Assembly (NCBI GenBank): GCA_945911685.1 | Contig: CAMEAW010000120.1 | Span: forward strand, 1-8,680 | Origin: Bordetella parapertussis | Lineage (GTDB): Bacteria > Pseudomonadota > Gammaproteobacteria > Burkholderiales > Burkholderiaceae_B | Direction: 5' to 3' | Length of the DNA: 8,680 bases | Shown: one piece after another, positions 1 through 6,821 of the stretch | Layout of the letters: each line of letters opens with the position of its first letter | Numbering within the stretch: position 1 is the stretch's first letter | The notes under the pieces: generated by a model | What the model was told of the DNA's origin: nothing | Databases searched by the model: none | What the model saw: the letters and a program-made list of their open reading frames with translations, nothing else | Program-made: the position numbers and the translations under genes

Positions 1-1574
1 AGATGGATCCCTTCAGCGTTCAAAATGTCTAAGCCTTCTTTCATCGCAGGGCTGGTCGAGCCAAAGTAGATCACGCCTAACTTGGTCTTTTTAGGTGCCT
101 TGTCGAACAACGGCTGTGGCACCATATCTGCGGCGGTTGCAAACTTACGTAGCAGCCTTTCCATGTTGTAGATGTAATCTGGGCCACGTTCTGAGTAGCG
201 AGCGTAGGGGTCGCGTGTCGTGCCGCGGGTAAAGTACGCGCCCTTGGTGGGATGGGTGCCAGGCAATGTGCGCCAAGCGATGCCGTCACCATCAACATCT
301 TTATAGCGACCAAAGTCTTTGCCCGCCTCAAGCTCTTCAGCCGTCATGACCTTGCCGCGATCATAGGTGCGGGCATCATCCCAGACAAAGGGTTTTGACA
401 GACGCTGATTCATGCCGATATCTAGATCGGTCATGAAAAAGATTGGTGTTTGTAGTCGGTCCGCTAAATCCAACGCAACCGCACCAAACTCAAAACACTC
501 GTAGGGGTCTTCAGGCAAGAGCATCACGTGCTTGGTATCGCCGTGCGACGCATAGGCACAAGCTAATAAGTCAGATTGTTGCGTGCGAGTCGGCATGCCG
601 GTTGAGGGGCCACCGCGCTGCACATTGATAATCGTGACCGGAATCTCGGCGAAGTAGGCCAGTCCGATGAACTCAGCCATCAGCGAGATGCCAGGGCCTG
701 AGGTTGCAGTAAAGGCGCGTGCGCCGTTCCAACCAGCACCCACCACCATGCCGATTGAGGCAAGTTCATCTTCAGCTTGCACAATCGCAAAGCGATTCAA
801 ACCGGTGCTTGGATCAGTGCGGTACTTGTCGCAATATTTTTGAAAGGCCTCTGGCACAGAAGAGGATGGCGTAATTGGATACCAGGCTGCAACGGTGGCG
901 CCACCATAGACGCAACCAAGCGCTGCAGCACTATTGCCGTCGGTAAAAATCTGATCGCCAACCTTGTCTGCCTTTTGCACACGAATACCAAGCGGCGCCT
1001 TCATGTTTTTTGTCACATAGTCACGGCCCAGGTGCAGAGCGCGAATATTTGAGTCGAGCAGGGCTTCTTTACCTTTGTATTGCTCGGCAAAGAGCTTTTC
1101 AAATACCTCAGCATCGACGGCCAGTAGCATCGATAACGCACCAACGTAGATGATGTTCTTGAAGAGTTGCCGCTGACGTGGATCGGTATAGGTGGCGTTA
1201 CTGATTTCTGTCAGTGGGATACCAATAATGTTGATATCAGGGCGAAACTTTGATTCTGGGATTGGGCGCGTTGAGTCATAAAACAAGTAGCCACCGGGCT
1301 CGATTTCGGCAATATCGGCGTCCCAGGTTTGCGGGTTCATGGCAACCATCAGGTCGACGCCACCGCGACGGCCTAGATAGCCTTTTTCGCATACTCGGGC
1401 TTCGTACCAAGTGGGCAGGCCTTGAATATTGCTTGGAAAAATATTACGTGGGCTAACCGGTACACCCATACGCAAAATCGCTTTAGCAAAGAGCTCGTTG
1501 GCCGAGGCCGAGCCCGAGCCGTTGACGTTGGCAAACTTGATGACAAAATCGTTAATCGCTTCGATCGGCTTCAT
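1..1574 (-). CDS. korA: 2-oxoacid:acceptor oxidoreductase, fused gamma-alpha subunit (KorA type), C-terminus cut by window edge
   Basis: Large subunit of a cytoplasmic thiamine-diphosphate enzyme that oxidatively decarboxylates a 2-oxoacid with CoA and passes electrons to ferredoxin or another acceptor. I translated 524 codons before the left edge; the family is usually around 600 residues, so roughly the last 80-100 are missing. Residues 1-190 form the gamma domain (NGSGSASANE near 18-27, GYLGRRGGVD near 65-74). The alpha domain starts near 215, with YPITPSSS at 232-239, TSGPGISLM at 291-299 and the highly typical NVQRGGPSTGMPTRTQQSD at 317-335. A further domain starts near 497. The ATG lies inside the stop of the upstream oxidoreductase gene (ATGA overlap), with GGAG five bases before it, so the two are translationally coupled. 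The beta subunit, which carries the thiamine-diphosphate site and one Fe-S cluster in this family, is expected beyond the left edge. Substrate is inferred: 2-oxoglutarate is the likeliest, but pyruvate or branched-chain oxoacids are not excluded. Confidence 0.93.
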   Translation of the reverse strand, partial: MKPIEAINDFVIKFANVNGSGSASANELFAKAILRMGVPVSPRNIFPSNIQGLPTWYEARVCEKGYLGRRGGVDLMVAMNPQTWDADIAEIEPGGYLFYDSTRPIPESKFRPDINIIGIPLTEISNATYTDPRQRQLFKNIIYVGALSMLLAVDAEVFEKLFAEQYKGKEALLDSNIRALHLGRDYVTKNMKAPLGIRVQKADKVGDQIFTDGNSAAALGCVYGGATVAAWYPITPSSSVPEAFQKYCDKYRTDPSTGLNRFAIVQAEDELASIGMVVGAGWNGARAFTATSGPGISLMAEFIGLAYFAEIPVTIINVQRGGPSTGMPTRTQQSDLLACAYASHGDTKHVMLLPEDPYECFEFGAVALDLADRLQTPIFFMTDLDIGMNQRLSKPFVWDDARTYDRGKVMTAEELEAGKDFGRYKDVDGDGIAWRTLPGTHPTKGAYFTRGTTRDPYARYSERGPDYIYNMERLLRKFATAADMVPQPLFDKAPKKTKLGVIYFGSTSPAMKEGLDILNAEGIH

Positions 1575-3406
1575 ACAGACTCCAGAATTGCACCGTTTGT
1601 CTGTTGATCGCGAGCAAGCGGTCCAGCAGTGGTAGTCGTTAATAAAAACTTTTGCATGTCCCAGGCACCCGTCGGGCAGCGTTCGGCACATAAGCCGCAG
1701 TGCAGGCACACATCCTCATCTTTCACCATCACACGACCCGACTTCAAATCGGTCGACACATAAAGGTCTTGTGTCAGTTCAAGGGCTGGAGCGCGCAGAC
1801 GGGCTCTGAGCTCTTCTTCTTCGCCGTTTTGTGTAAAGGTGATGCAGTCTGTTGGGCAGATGTCAGTACAGGCATCGCATTCGATACAGGTCTTGGCATT
1901 GAATACGGTTTGTACATCGCAGTTCAGGCAGCGACTAGCTTCTTTGAAGGCAGTTGCCGCATCAAAGCCTAACTCAACTTCAACACGAATGTTGGCAAGC
2001 GCTTTTTCAGATTCGGCCCATGGCACTTTGAAGCGCGTGTCGTTTGAGACATCGTTTTGATAGCTCCACTCGTGAATGCCCATTTTTTGCGACATTAAAT
2101 TCGTGGTGGGGGCGGGGCGCTTCTCGGTATCTTCTTTATTCAAGAAACGATCAATCGATACAGCAGCTTCGTGCCCGTGTGCCACAGCGGTAATAATATT
2201 TTTTGGGCCAAAGGCTGCATCGCCACCAAAAAAGACGCTAGGTTGCGAGGTCGATTGAAATGACTCGTTGCCTAAGACCGGCTGACCCCATTTATTGAAA
2301 TCAACACCACTGGCTTCATCAATCCACGGAAACGCGTTTTCTTGGCCGACCGCCAACAGCACAGTGTCGCACTCAAAAAATACATCGGGTTGACCGGTGG
2401 GCACCAAGTTGCGGCGTCCTTTGTCGTCGTATTGAGCTTCGACCACTTCGAAGGTCATGCCGATGAGCTTGCCGTCTTTGTGCTCAAAGCTTTTGGGCAC
2501 ATGGAAGTTGATGATTGGGATGCCTTCGTGGATGGTGTCTTCTTTCTCCCAGGGCGAGGCTTTCATTTCATCGAAACCACTGCGTACGATCACTTTGACG
2601 TCTGTGCCGCCTAAGCGACGCGACGAGCGACAGCAATCCATTGCGGTGTTACCGCCACCCAAGACGATGACGCGCTTGCCCACGCTGGTGATATGACCAA
2701 ACGACACCGAAGCTAACCAGTCGATGCCGATATGAATATCGGGAGCGGCTTCTTTGCGCCCGGGTACGTCGAGGTCGCGTCCGCGCGGTGCGCCGCAACC
2801 GACGAAGACCGCATCGTAGCCTTCAGCCATCAAGCCGCTCAGTGACTCGACGCGCTGACCTGCTCTGAAGTCAACGCCCATTTCAAGGATGTAATCGGTT
2901 TCTTCATCAATCACTGACTCGGGCAAACGAAAGCGCGGAATCTGCGAGCGAATAAAACCACCGGCTTTGGCTTCGCCGTCAAACACGGTGACTTGGTAAC
3001 CAAGCGGCAGCAGATCGCGTGCGACAGTGAGCGAGGCGGGGCCGGCACCGACGCAGGCAATACGCTTGCCATTGGGTGCCGCAATGCTAGGCATGCGACT
3101 TTTGATATCGCTTTTATTGTCAGCTGCGACACGCTTTAAGCGACAGATCGCAACCGGTTCTGGTTTCTCACCATTGTTTTCTTCAACGCGACCACGTCGG
3201 CATGCGGGCTCGCAGGGGCGATCACAGGTGCGACCCAACACGCCCGGAAACACATTCGAGACCCAGTTCACCATGTAGGCGTCGGTATAGCGACCTTGTC
3301 CGATTAAGCGGATGTATTCAGGGACGGGGGTGTGAGCAGGGCATGCGTACTGACAGTCGACTACTTTGTGAAAATAGGTTGGGTCAGTCAAATTTGTCGG
3401 TTGCAA
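1571..3406 (-). CDS. GltD-like FAD/NAD(P) oxidoreductase with C-terminal double [4Fe-4S] ferredoxin domain, partner of KorA
   Basis: A 611-residue flavoprotein. The N-terminal Fe-S domain, as in glutamate synthase small subunit, has Cys18, Cys22, Cys61, Cys65 and Cys69. An FAD-binding VGAGPAS follows at 119-125, an NAD(P)-binding VLGGGNTAMD at 248-257, and a second FAD contact GGDAAFGPKNI at 394-404. The C-terminus carries two [4Fe-4S] motifs, CxxCxxCxxxC at 507-517 and again at 567-577, preceded by CLNC at 493-496. This is longer than plain GltD (about 470 residues) because of the ferredoxin tail. No glutamate synthase large subunit is nearby; the coupled downstream gene encodes KorA, so I infer a role moving electrons between the Kor core and NAD(P)(H). 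From memory, a three-subunit 2-oxoglutarate:NADP+ oxidoreductase with an FAD subunit of similar size is known from Azoarcus evansii. The start is TTG with AGGAG seven bases upstream; no better in-frame ATG is nearby. It is often annotated as glutamate synthase beta subunit, which here would mislead. Confidence 0.9.
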   Translation of the reverse strand: MQPTNLTDPTYFHKVVDCQYACPAHTPVPEYIRLIGQGRYTDAYMVNWVSNVFPGVLGRTCDRPCEPACRRGRVEENNGEKPEPVAICRLKRVAADNKSDIKSRMPSIAAPNGKRIACVGAGPASLTVARDLLPLGYQVTVFDGEAKAGGFIRSQIPRFRLPESVIDEETDYILEMGVDFRAGQRVESLSGLMAEGYDAVFVGCGAPRGRDLDVPGRKEAAPDIHIGIDWLASVSFGHITSVGKRVIVLGGGNTAMDCCRSSRRLGGTDVKVIVRSGFDEMKASPWEKEDTIHEGIPIINFHVPKSFEHKDGKLIGMTFEVVEAQYDDKGRRNLVPTGQPDVFFECDTVLLAVGQENAFPWIDEASGVDFNKWGQPVLGNESFQSTSQPSVFFGGDAAFGPKNIITAVAHGHEAAVSIDRFLNKEDTEKRPAPTTNLMSQKMGIHEWSYQNDVSNDTRFKVPWAESEKALANIRVEVELGFDAATAFKEASRCLNCDVQTVFNAKTCIECDACTDICPTDCITFTQNGEEEELRARLRAPALELTQDLYVSTDLKSGRVMVKDEDVCLHCGLCAERCPTGAWDMQKFLLTTTTAGPLARDQQTNGAILESV

Positions 3407-3413
3407 AACGAAT

Positions 3414-3418
3414 CTCCT
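3414..3418 (-). promoter_or_regulatory. Ribosome binding site fixing a TTG start
   Basis: AGGAG on the minus strand, seven bases before TTG at 3406-3404. The strength and spacing of this site support TTG as the true start of the FAD oxidoreductase; the first residues after it (QPTNLTDPTYF) lead directly into the N-terminal cysteine domain. Confidence 0.75.
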
Positions 3419-3468
3419 GTCCGCCGAAGCGTATTTTTTTGATTGACTCTTTGCCTGGACTCAACCGT

Positions 3469-3482
3469 TTGACTTAGGTCAA
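3469..3482. promoter_or_regulatory. Putative FNR/Anr-family operator (TTGAC-N4-GTCAA)
   Basis: TTGACTTAGGTCAA is a perfect 5-4-5 inverted repeat. It resembles the FNR/Anr/FixK box TTGAT-N4-ATCAA, with C/G in place of T/A at the inner half-site position. Its centre lies 69 bases upstream of the TTG start of the FAD oxidoreductase. A class II activator geometry (centre at -41.5) would put the transcript start near 3434 with a short leader, but no good -10 sits at the matching place (minus-strand TCAATC). The site could also act toward the plus strand. Regulation of the Kor operon by an oxygen-sensing Crp/Fnr protein is an inference from motif and location. Confidence 0.5.
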
Positions 3483-3742
3483 GACTCCGCAATTAGAATC
3501 CTTGTAATACGCATAGTCTAATGTGGCGCGGCGATTCTTGCACGTTGATATTGAGGGCGTGATGATCGCAGCGGCATTCTTTGCGCTCTTGGTTGATTTT
3601 GCGTAAGTTTACTGCACTGCCGCAAAGATAATTGGGGTGCTGCAGGCTCTGTTAATCTGTGCAAAAGAGAGCTTTGACTGCTTGATTCAAACAAAGAAGT
3701 TCAAACAACACAGAAGATGAAACGAGAGAACACAATGTTTAA

Positions 3743-3796
3743 TGACTCGGTGACAAGGGGTGACTCGATGAAAAGACGTGACTCGGTGACCAGACG
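3743..3796 (+). repeat. Three tandem 18-bp repeats across the receptor start
   Basis: Units at 3743-3760, 3761-3778 and 3779-3796 all begin TGACTCG and continue GTGACAAGGGG, ATGAAAAGACG and GTGACCAGACG. Each unit has GTG or ATG at the same place. Because 18 is a multiple of three, the units stay in frame and would encode DSVTRG, DSMKRR and DSVTRR if translated throughout. The middle unit supplies the ATG chosen for the receptor gene, and the first supplies its AAGGGG ribosome binding site. Confidence 0.85.
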
Positions 3797-4751
3797 GGTG
3801 CTGATGTTGGCCTTTGCAGCTGTCTTTGGATTGTGTAACTTTGGGGCACGGGCGCAAATGCCTAATAAGCCCATTACGCTGATTGTGCCGTTTGCGGCCG
3901 GTGGCAACCTTGATATTGTTGCCCGCTTGATTGCTCCGGGCCTGGCCAACCAGCTGGGGCAATCTGTTGTTGTACAAAATAAGCCCGGGGCAGGGGGCGT
4001 GCTGGGTGCTACCGAGTTGTCTCGCGCTGAAGCCGATGGGACTGTATTGCTTGTTAGCACTCCTAACGCGATCACCGTTGCGCCCAAGATGGTGCAGACA
4101 CAGTACACACTTGAGAACTTCGCCGCAGTGGGCCTGATCTCTTCAACATCTTTGTTACTGGTGACGCGCGCTGACCAAAATAAATTTAAAGACTTTGCGA
4201 GTTTTGTTGCCTATGCCAAAGCAAATCCAGGCAGGGTAAGCATTGCCAATGCGGGCATCGGCACTTCAAATCATATTGCGATCATGCAATTGCAGATCAT
4301 GGCCGGTATCGAGCTGAATGTGATCACCTATAAGGGGTCGGGGCCCGCCAATATTGATCTGCTTGGCGGGCAGGTTGATGTCAGCATTGATCAATTATCA
4401 AGTGCGATCTCGCACCTAAAGTCTGCGCGTGCGCGTGCCCTGATGGTCGTTTCAGCTGAACGCGATCCGCTGGTGCCAGACGTGCCGAGTGCGAAAGAGC
4501 TGGGTTTGCCAAAGCTTGAAGTTAGTACCACCGCAGGTTTATTAGCACCTGGCAAGACCCCAGCGGCAACGCTCGCGCTGTTAAACGCGGCGCTGAACAA
4601 GACCTTGGCAGATCCTCAGCTTCAAGAGCAATTTACCCGTGCTGCCAGTCGGGCGCGCCCAGGGCCCGCAGCTGTTTTTACGACACTCATGAACAGCGAA
4701 GATAAGATCGCAACAGGGTTAGCAGCGGCTGGAAAACTTAAACTCGAGTAA
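3768..4751 (+). CDS. Bug/TctC-family periplasmic solute-binding receptor
   Basis: Extracytoplasmic receptor of the tripartite tricarboxylate transporter type, a family that binds carboxylates and other small metabolites. With ATG at 3768 the protein is 327 residues, normal for the family. Residues 1-10 (MKRRDSVTRR) are a basic n-region, about 11-26 a hydrophobic core, and ARA-Q at 27-30 a plausible signal peptidase I site. Family hallmarks are IVPFAAGGNLD at 39-49, VVVQNKPGAGG at 67-77 and YKGSGPANIDLLGGQVDV at 188-205. In-frame ATGs at 3717 and 3735 would give 344 or 338 residues, but they lengthen the n-region with repeat-derived sequence and have poorer ribosome sites than AAGGGG, seven bases before 3768. 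No TctA or TctB membrane gene is present, so this is an orphan receptor, as is common in Burkholderiales. Ligand cannot be told. It is convergent with the downstream dehydrogenase. Confidence 0.9.
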   Translation: MKRRDSVTRRVLMLAFAAVFGLCNFGARAQMPNKPITLIVPFAAGGNLDIVARLIAPGLANQLGQSVVVQNKPGAGGVLGATELSRAEADGTVLLVSTPNAITVAPKMVQTQYTLENFAAVGLISSTSLLLVTRADQNKFKDFASFVAYAKANPGRVSIANAGIGTSNHIAIMQLQIMAGIELNVITYKGSGPANIDLLGGQVDVSIDQLSSAISHLKSARARALMVVSAERDPLVPDVPSAKELGLPKLEVSTTAGLLAPGKTPAATLALLNAALNKTLADPQLQEQFTRAASRARPGPAAVFTTLMNSEDKIATGLAAAGKLKLE

Positions 4752-4867
4752 AAAGGCTGAGCCGGCCTTGTCCGCGCTCTTGTCCCCGTCCTGAACGGCG
4801 AGGTTTGACGCGCAAATGAACAAGGCGGCCATTAGTCTGACTGAGTCAGTCTGGTGTCCGAGTCGAT

Positions 4868-5854
4868 CTAGTATCCGAGTTGTCGGTTGACTTTGTTATC
4901 AAGCTGCCCTGTTGTGGTGAGCTTGGCAAAATTGGCAAACCAGCAATCCAGAACGCGCTGTACATAGTCGGGTGCATCACATGAGATATGTGGCGTGACG
5001 ATGAGATTGGGTGTCGTCCAAAGAGGTGAGCTCGGATCAAGCGGTTCTTTGTCAAAGACATCCAAGATCGCCCCATCGAGCTGTTTGCTTGCCAAATGCT
5101 TGATGACTGCTGCGTAATCCACAATCGGTGAGCGGCCGATATTAATCAAGCCCGCGCCTTTTGGTAACAACCCGATTCGGGCCTCAGTGACTAAACCTCG
5201 AGTGTCAGCGGTAAGCGGTGCGGCAACAATGAGGTAGTCGGTACGAGGTAAGACAGAGTCGAGCTGGCTCACACTAATGGTTTCATCCGCAAGCGGTTGC
5301 GCTGTACCCGAACGAGTCACTGCAATGACTTTCATGCCAAGCCGTTTTGCACCCAATCCTGCAGCGCGGCCAACATCCCCAAAACCAATGACTGTTGCGG
5401 TTCTGCCGCGAATATTGAACTCATGAATCATGTCCCAAATCTGTTTGGTTTGATTCGCAAGAATTTGAGGCATTTTGTTATGCAACATCAACAAAGCCAT
5501 GCTGATGAAGTCTTCAGTCTTATCGCCGTGGATGCCGCTGCTGTTGGTGACTGTGATTTGTTCGGGCAACCAGTCAAGTGGTAGCAGGTGATCCACACCC
5601 GCACCTGTCGTGTGAATCCACTTTAGTTTTTTTGCTGCAATGATTTTTGGACGATCGATTGGGCCCGCAAGCAGCGCATCTGCGTCCTGCAGCGCTTTTT
5701 CTAAAATATCGCCATCCCAACCGACCGAGACGTCGACTTGCTTGGCAAGCTCAGGATGGCGTGCCGCTGCTTGCGTCCACTGTTCGTGCGTAAGGTGAAA
5801 GAGCTCGTTGCGTTGACGGCCGTTTTCTAAATGAAGTCTGAAGCGTGTTGACAT
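4868..5854 (-). CDS. D-isomer-specific 2-hydroxyacid dehydrogenase
   Basis: A 328-residue cytoplasmic NAD(P)-dependent dehydrogenase that interconverts a D-2-hydroxyacid and its 2-oxoacid. The sequence shows TTGAGVDHL at 82-90, a nucleotide-binding GFGDVG at 157-162, the catalytic Arg in NIGRSP (R241), the Glu in DVFDKEPL (E270) and the His in TPHIS (H289), all in the expected order and spacing. It resembles the glyoxylate/hydroxypyruvate reductase branch, but substrate cannot be assigned. The first ATG is the only plausible start: the next methionine is at residue 119, past conserved sequence. The region before it has no clear Shine-Dalgarno sequence, so translation may be weak or rely on other signals. 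It stands alone, divergent from the LysE-family gene and convergent with the receptor gene; a role in organic-acid catabolism together with that receptor is possible but only inferred. Confidence 0.9.
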   Translation of the reverse strand: MSTRFRLHLENGRQRNELFHLTHEQWTQAAARHPELAKQVDVSVGWDGDILEKALQDADALLAGPIDRPKIIAAKKLKWIHTTGAGVDHLLPLDWLPEQITVTNSSGIHGDKTEDFISMALLMLHNKMPQILANQTKQIWDMIHEFNIRGRTATVIGFGDVGRAAGLGAKRLGMKVIAVTRSGTAQPLADETISVSQLDSVLPRTDYLIVAAPLTADTRGLVTEARIGLLPKGAGLINIGRSPIVDYAAVIKHLASKQLDGAILDVFDKEPLDPSSPLWTTPNLIVTPHISCDAPDYVQRVLDCWFANFAKLTTTGQLDNKVNRQLGY

Positions 5855-6159
5855 AGTGGTGTGAAAAAAATCGTTGTGGTGGCTAAATAAAATGAAAAGT
5901 CACGAGCGATCTCTGTGAGCTTTGCGCTTTTGTGTCTGCAATCAATTGTTACAGCGTAACTCGAAAGCTGTTTTGTTGTAGAGATTCACATCTTTTGGTC
6001 TAGCGGTTCAGATCTTCTTATGCAGCCGTCTATATCCTCAGGCCTGAAGTTGTATATTTAGAGACTATGTCTGCACGATGATTGCTGAGCTTGAATTGGC
6101 GAGTCTTTTGGCCGCTTTTTGAGCAGTCACGAAACGAGATCAAATGGTTAAGGTAGAGA
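5855..6159. other. Divergent intergenic region between dehydrogenase and exporter genes
   Basis: About 305 bases with no coding frame that I can support. It must hold the promoters of both flanking genes, yet no confident -35/-10 pair is visible. Weak plus-strand elements are TTCAGA at 6007-6012 with TATATC at 6031-6036 (18-base spacer), and TATATT at 6053-6058. Two short perfect inverted repeats occur: GTTAC-AGC-GTAAC at 5948-5960 and TCAGGCCTGA at 6038-6047. Either could bind a regulator; neither matches a motif that I can name. Confidence 0.5.
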
Positions 6160-6774
6160 ATGCTAGGTGTGACTGACTATGGCGCGTTCGTTGTCGCCTT
6201 CACAATATTTTTGTTGATCCCCGGGCCTGGCAACCTGGTGTTAATTACGTCAACGAGCAAAGGGGGCTTGCGCGCCGGCCTTGCCGCCACGACGGGGATT
6301 GTTCTCGGAGACCAGGTCTTGGCGTGGCTAGCCGTTGCAGGGGTTGCAGCGATCTTGACGGCGTACCCCGCAGCCTTTGCTGCGGTGCAGTGGGTGGGTG
6401 CAGCCTATCTTGCGTGGTTAGGCCTAAAAATGTTGCTCGCTAAACCGGGTGCTGCGCCCATTTTGAATATCAAACCCTATCATTACTTACGTCAGGCATT
6501 TTTCATTACGCTGTTAAATCCAAAATCGATTGTGTTTTACATGGCTTTTTTTCCACTATTCATTGATCCGGTCAGACAGCAAGGCTTGTTGACGTTTGGA
6601 TTCTTGGCAATCACGATTGCTGCCTTAGCGTTTGTGTATGGAGTGATCGCCACGTTCTTGACGCATTTTTTTGCCGAGCGCATGCGTCGTAACCCAAAGG
6701 CTGGGTTCTTACTTGAAAAGCTAGCTGGCCTATGCCTGATTGGGTTTGGTGTGCGTCTGGTCTTGACACGTTAG
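6160..6774 (+). CDS. LysE/RhtB-family exporter
   Basis: A 204-residue inner-membrane protein of the LysE/RhtB/LeuE superfamily, which exports amino acids and related small molecules by ion-coupled transport. Family signatures are the early LIPGPGNLVLIT at 19-30, following the first hydrophobic stretch, and TLLNPKSIVFYMAFFPLFID at 117-136. Hydrophobic segments lie at roughly 8-28, 40-68, 72-93, 112-133, 145-170 and 186-202, which fits the usual six-segment arrangement and normal length of about 205 residues. AAGGTAG lies just upstream of the ATG and can serve as ribosome binding site. Its stop is 47 bases from the end of the convergent hydrolase gene. No LysR-type regulator, a common neighbour of such exporters, is present. 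Substrate cannot be predicted from sequence. Confidence 0.92.
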   Translation: MLGVTDYGAFVVAFTIFLLIPGPGNLVLITSTSKGGLRAGLAATTGIVLGDQVLAWLAVAGVAAILTAYPAAFAAVQWVGAAYLAWLGLKMLLAKPGAAPILNIKPYHYLRQAFFITLLNPKSIVFYMAFFPLFIDPVRQQGLLTFGFLAITIAALAFVYGVIATFLTHFFAERMRRNPKAGFLLEKLAGLCLIGFGVRLVLTR

Positions 6775-6821
6775 CGCGACGGTTTGAAAGAGTGCTTCGC
6801 AGCCTGCTTCGGGTATCGGAT

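Larger units (their letters stand above)
3407..3767. other. Divergent intergenic region between the Kor operon and the receptor gene
   Basis: About 360 bases with no convincing protein gene. It holds the ribosome binding site and an FNR-like palindrome of the minus-strand operon and the start of a tandem repeat near the receptor gene. On the plus strand there are promoter-like fragments: TAGAAT at 3494-3499, 19 bases after the TTGACT inside the palindrome, and GATAAT at 3627-3632 without a good -35 partner. None is strong enough to call as a promoter. Two overlapping 13-14 residue reading frames at 3521-3606 are treated under findings. An ATTAGA/TCTAAT inverted pair (3492-3497 and 3517-3522) has a 19-base gap and no evident role. 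Confidence 0.6.

Noticed and set aside
777..1052. 91-codon plus-strand frame inside korA
   Set aside because: The minus strand here encodes the conserved alpha domain of KorA, including the TSGPG and neighbouring motifs upstream and downstream. The plus frame has no recognisable features.
1571..3406. Annotation as glutamate synthase small subunit (GltD)
   Set aside because: The FAD and NAD(P) core is GltD-like, but the extra C-terminal double-cluster ferredoxin domain and coupling to korA, with no gltB adjacent, argue for a Kor electron-transfer subunit.
3469..3499. Plus-strand sigma-70 promoter from TTGACT and TAGAAT
   Set aside because: The hexamers are good, but the spacer is 19 bases and the -35 is part of the palindrome. 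The next supported plus-strand gene begins about 270 bases away. Evidence is not enough to call it.
3717..3767. Upstream in-frame ATGs at 3717 and 3735 as the receptor start
   Set aside because: They would add 17 or 11 residues of repeat-derived, polar sequence before the signal peptide and have poorer ribosome sites than the AAGGGG seven bases before the ATG at 3768. They are not excluded.
3701..4108. 135-codon open frame antisense to the receptor gene
   Set aside because: It lies opposite strongly conserved receptor sequence and has no family resemblance. Its repeated His-Arg-Val-Thr-like residues are only the complement of the 18-bp repeats.
4753..4769. AAGGC/GCCTT hairpin just after the receptor stop as a terminator
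   Set aside because: The stem is only five base pairs with a seven-base loop and is followed by GTCCGCGCTC rather than a T-run. It is too weak to call an intrinsic terminator.
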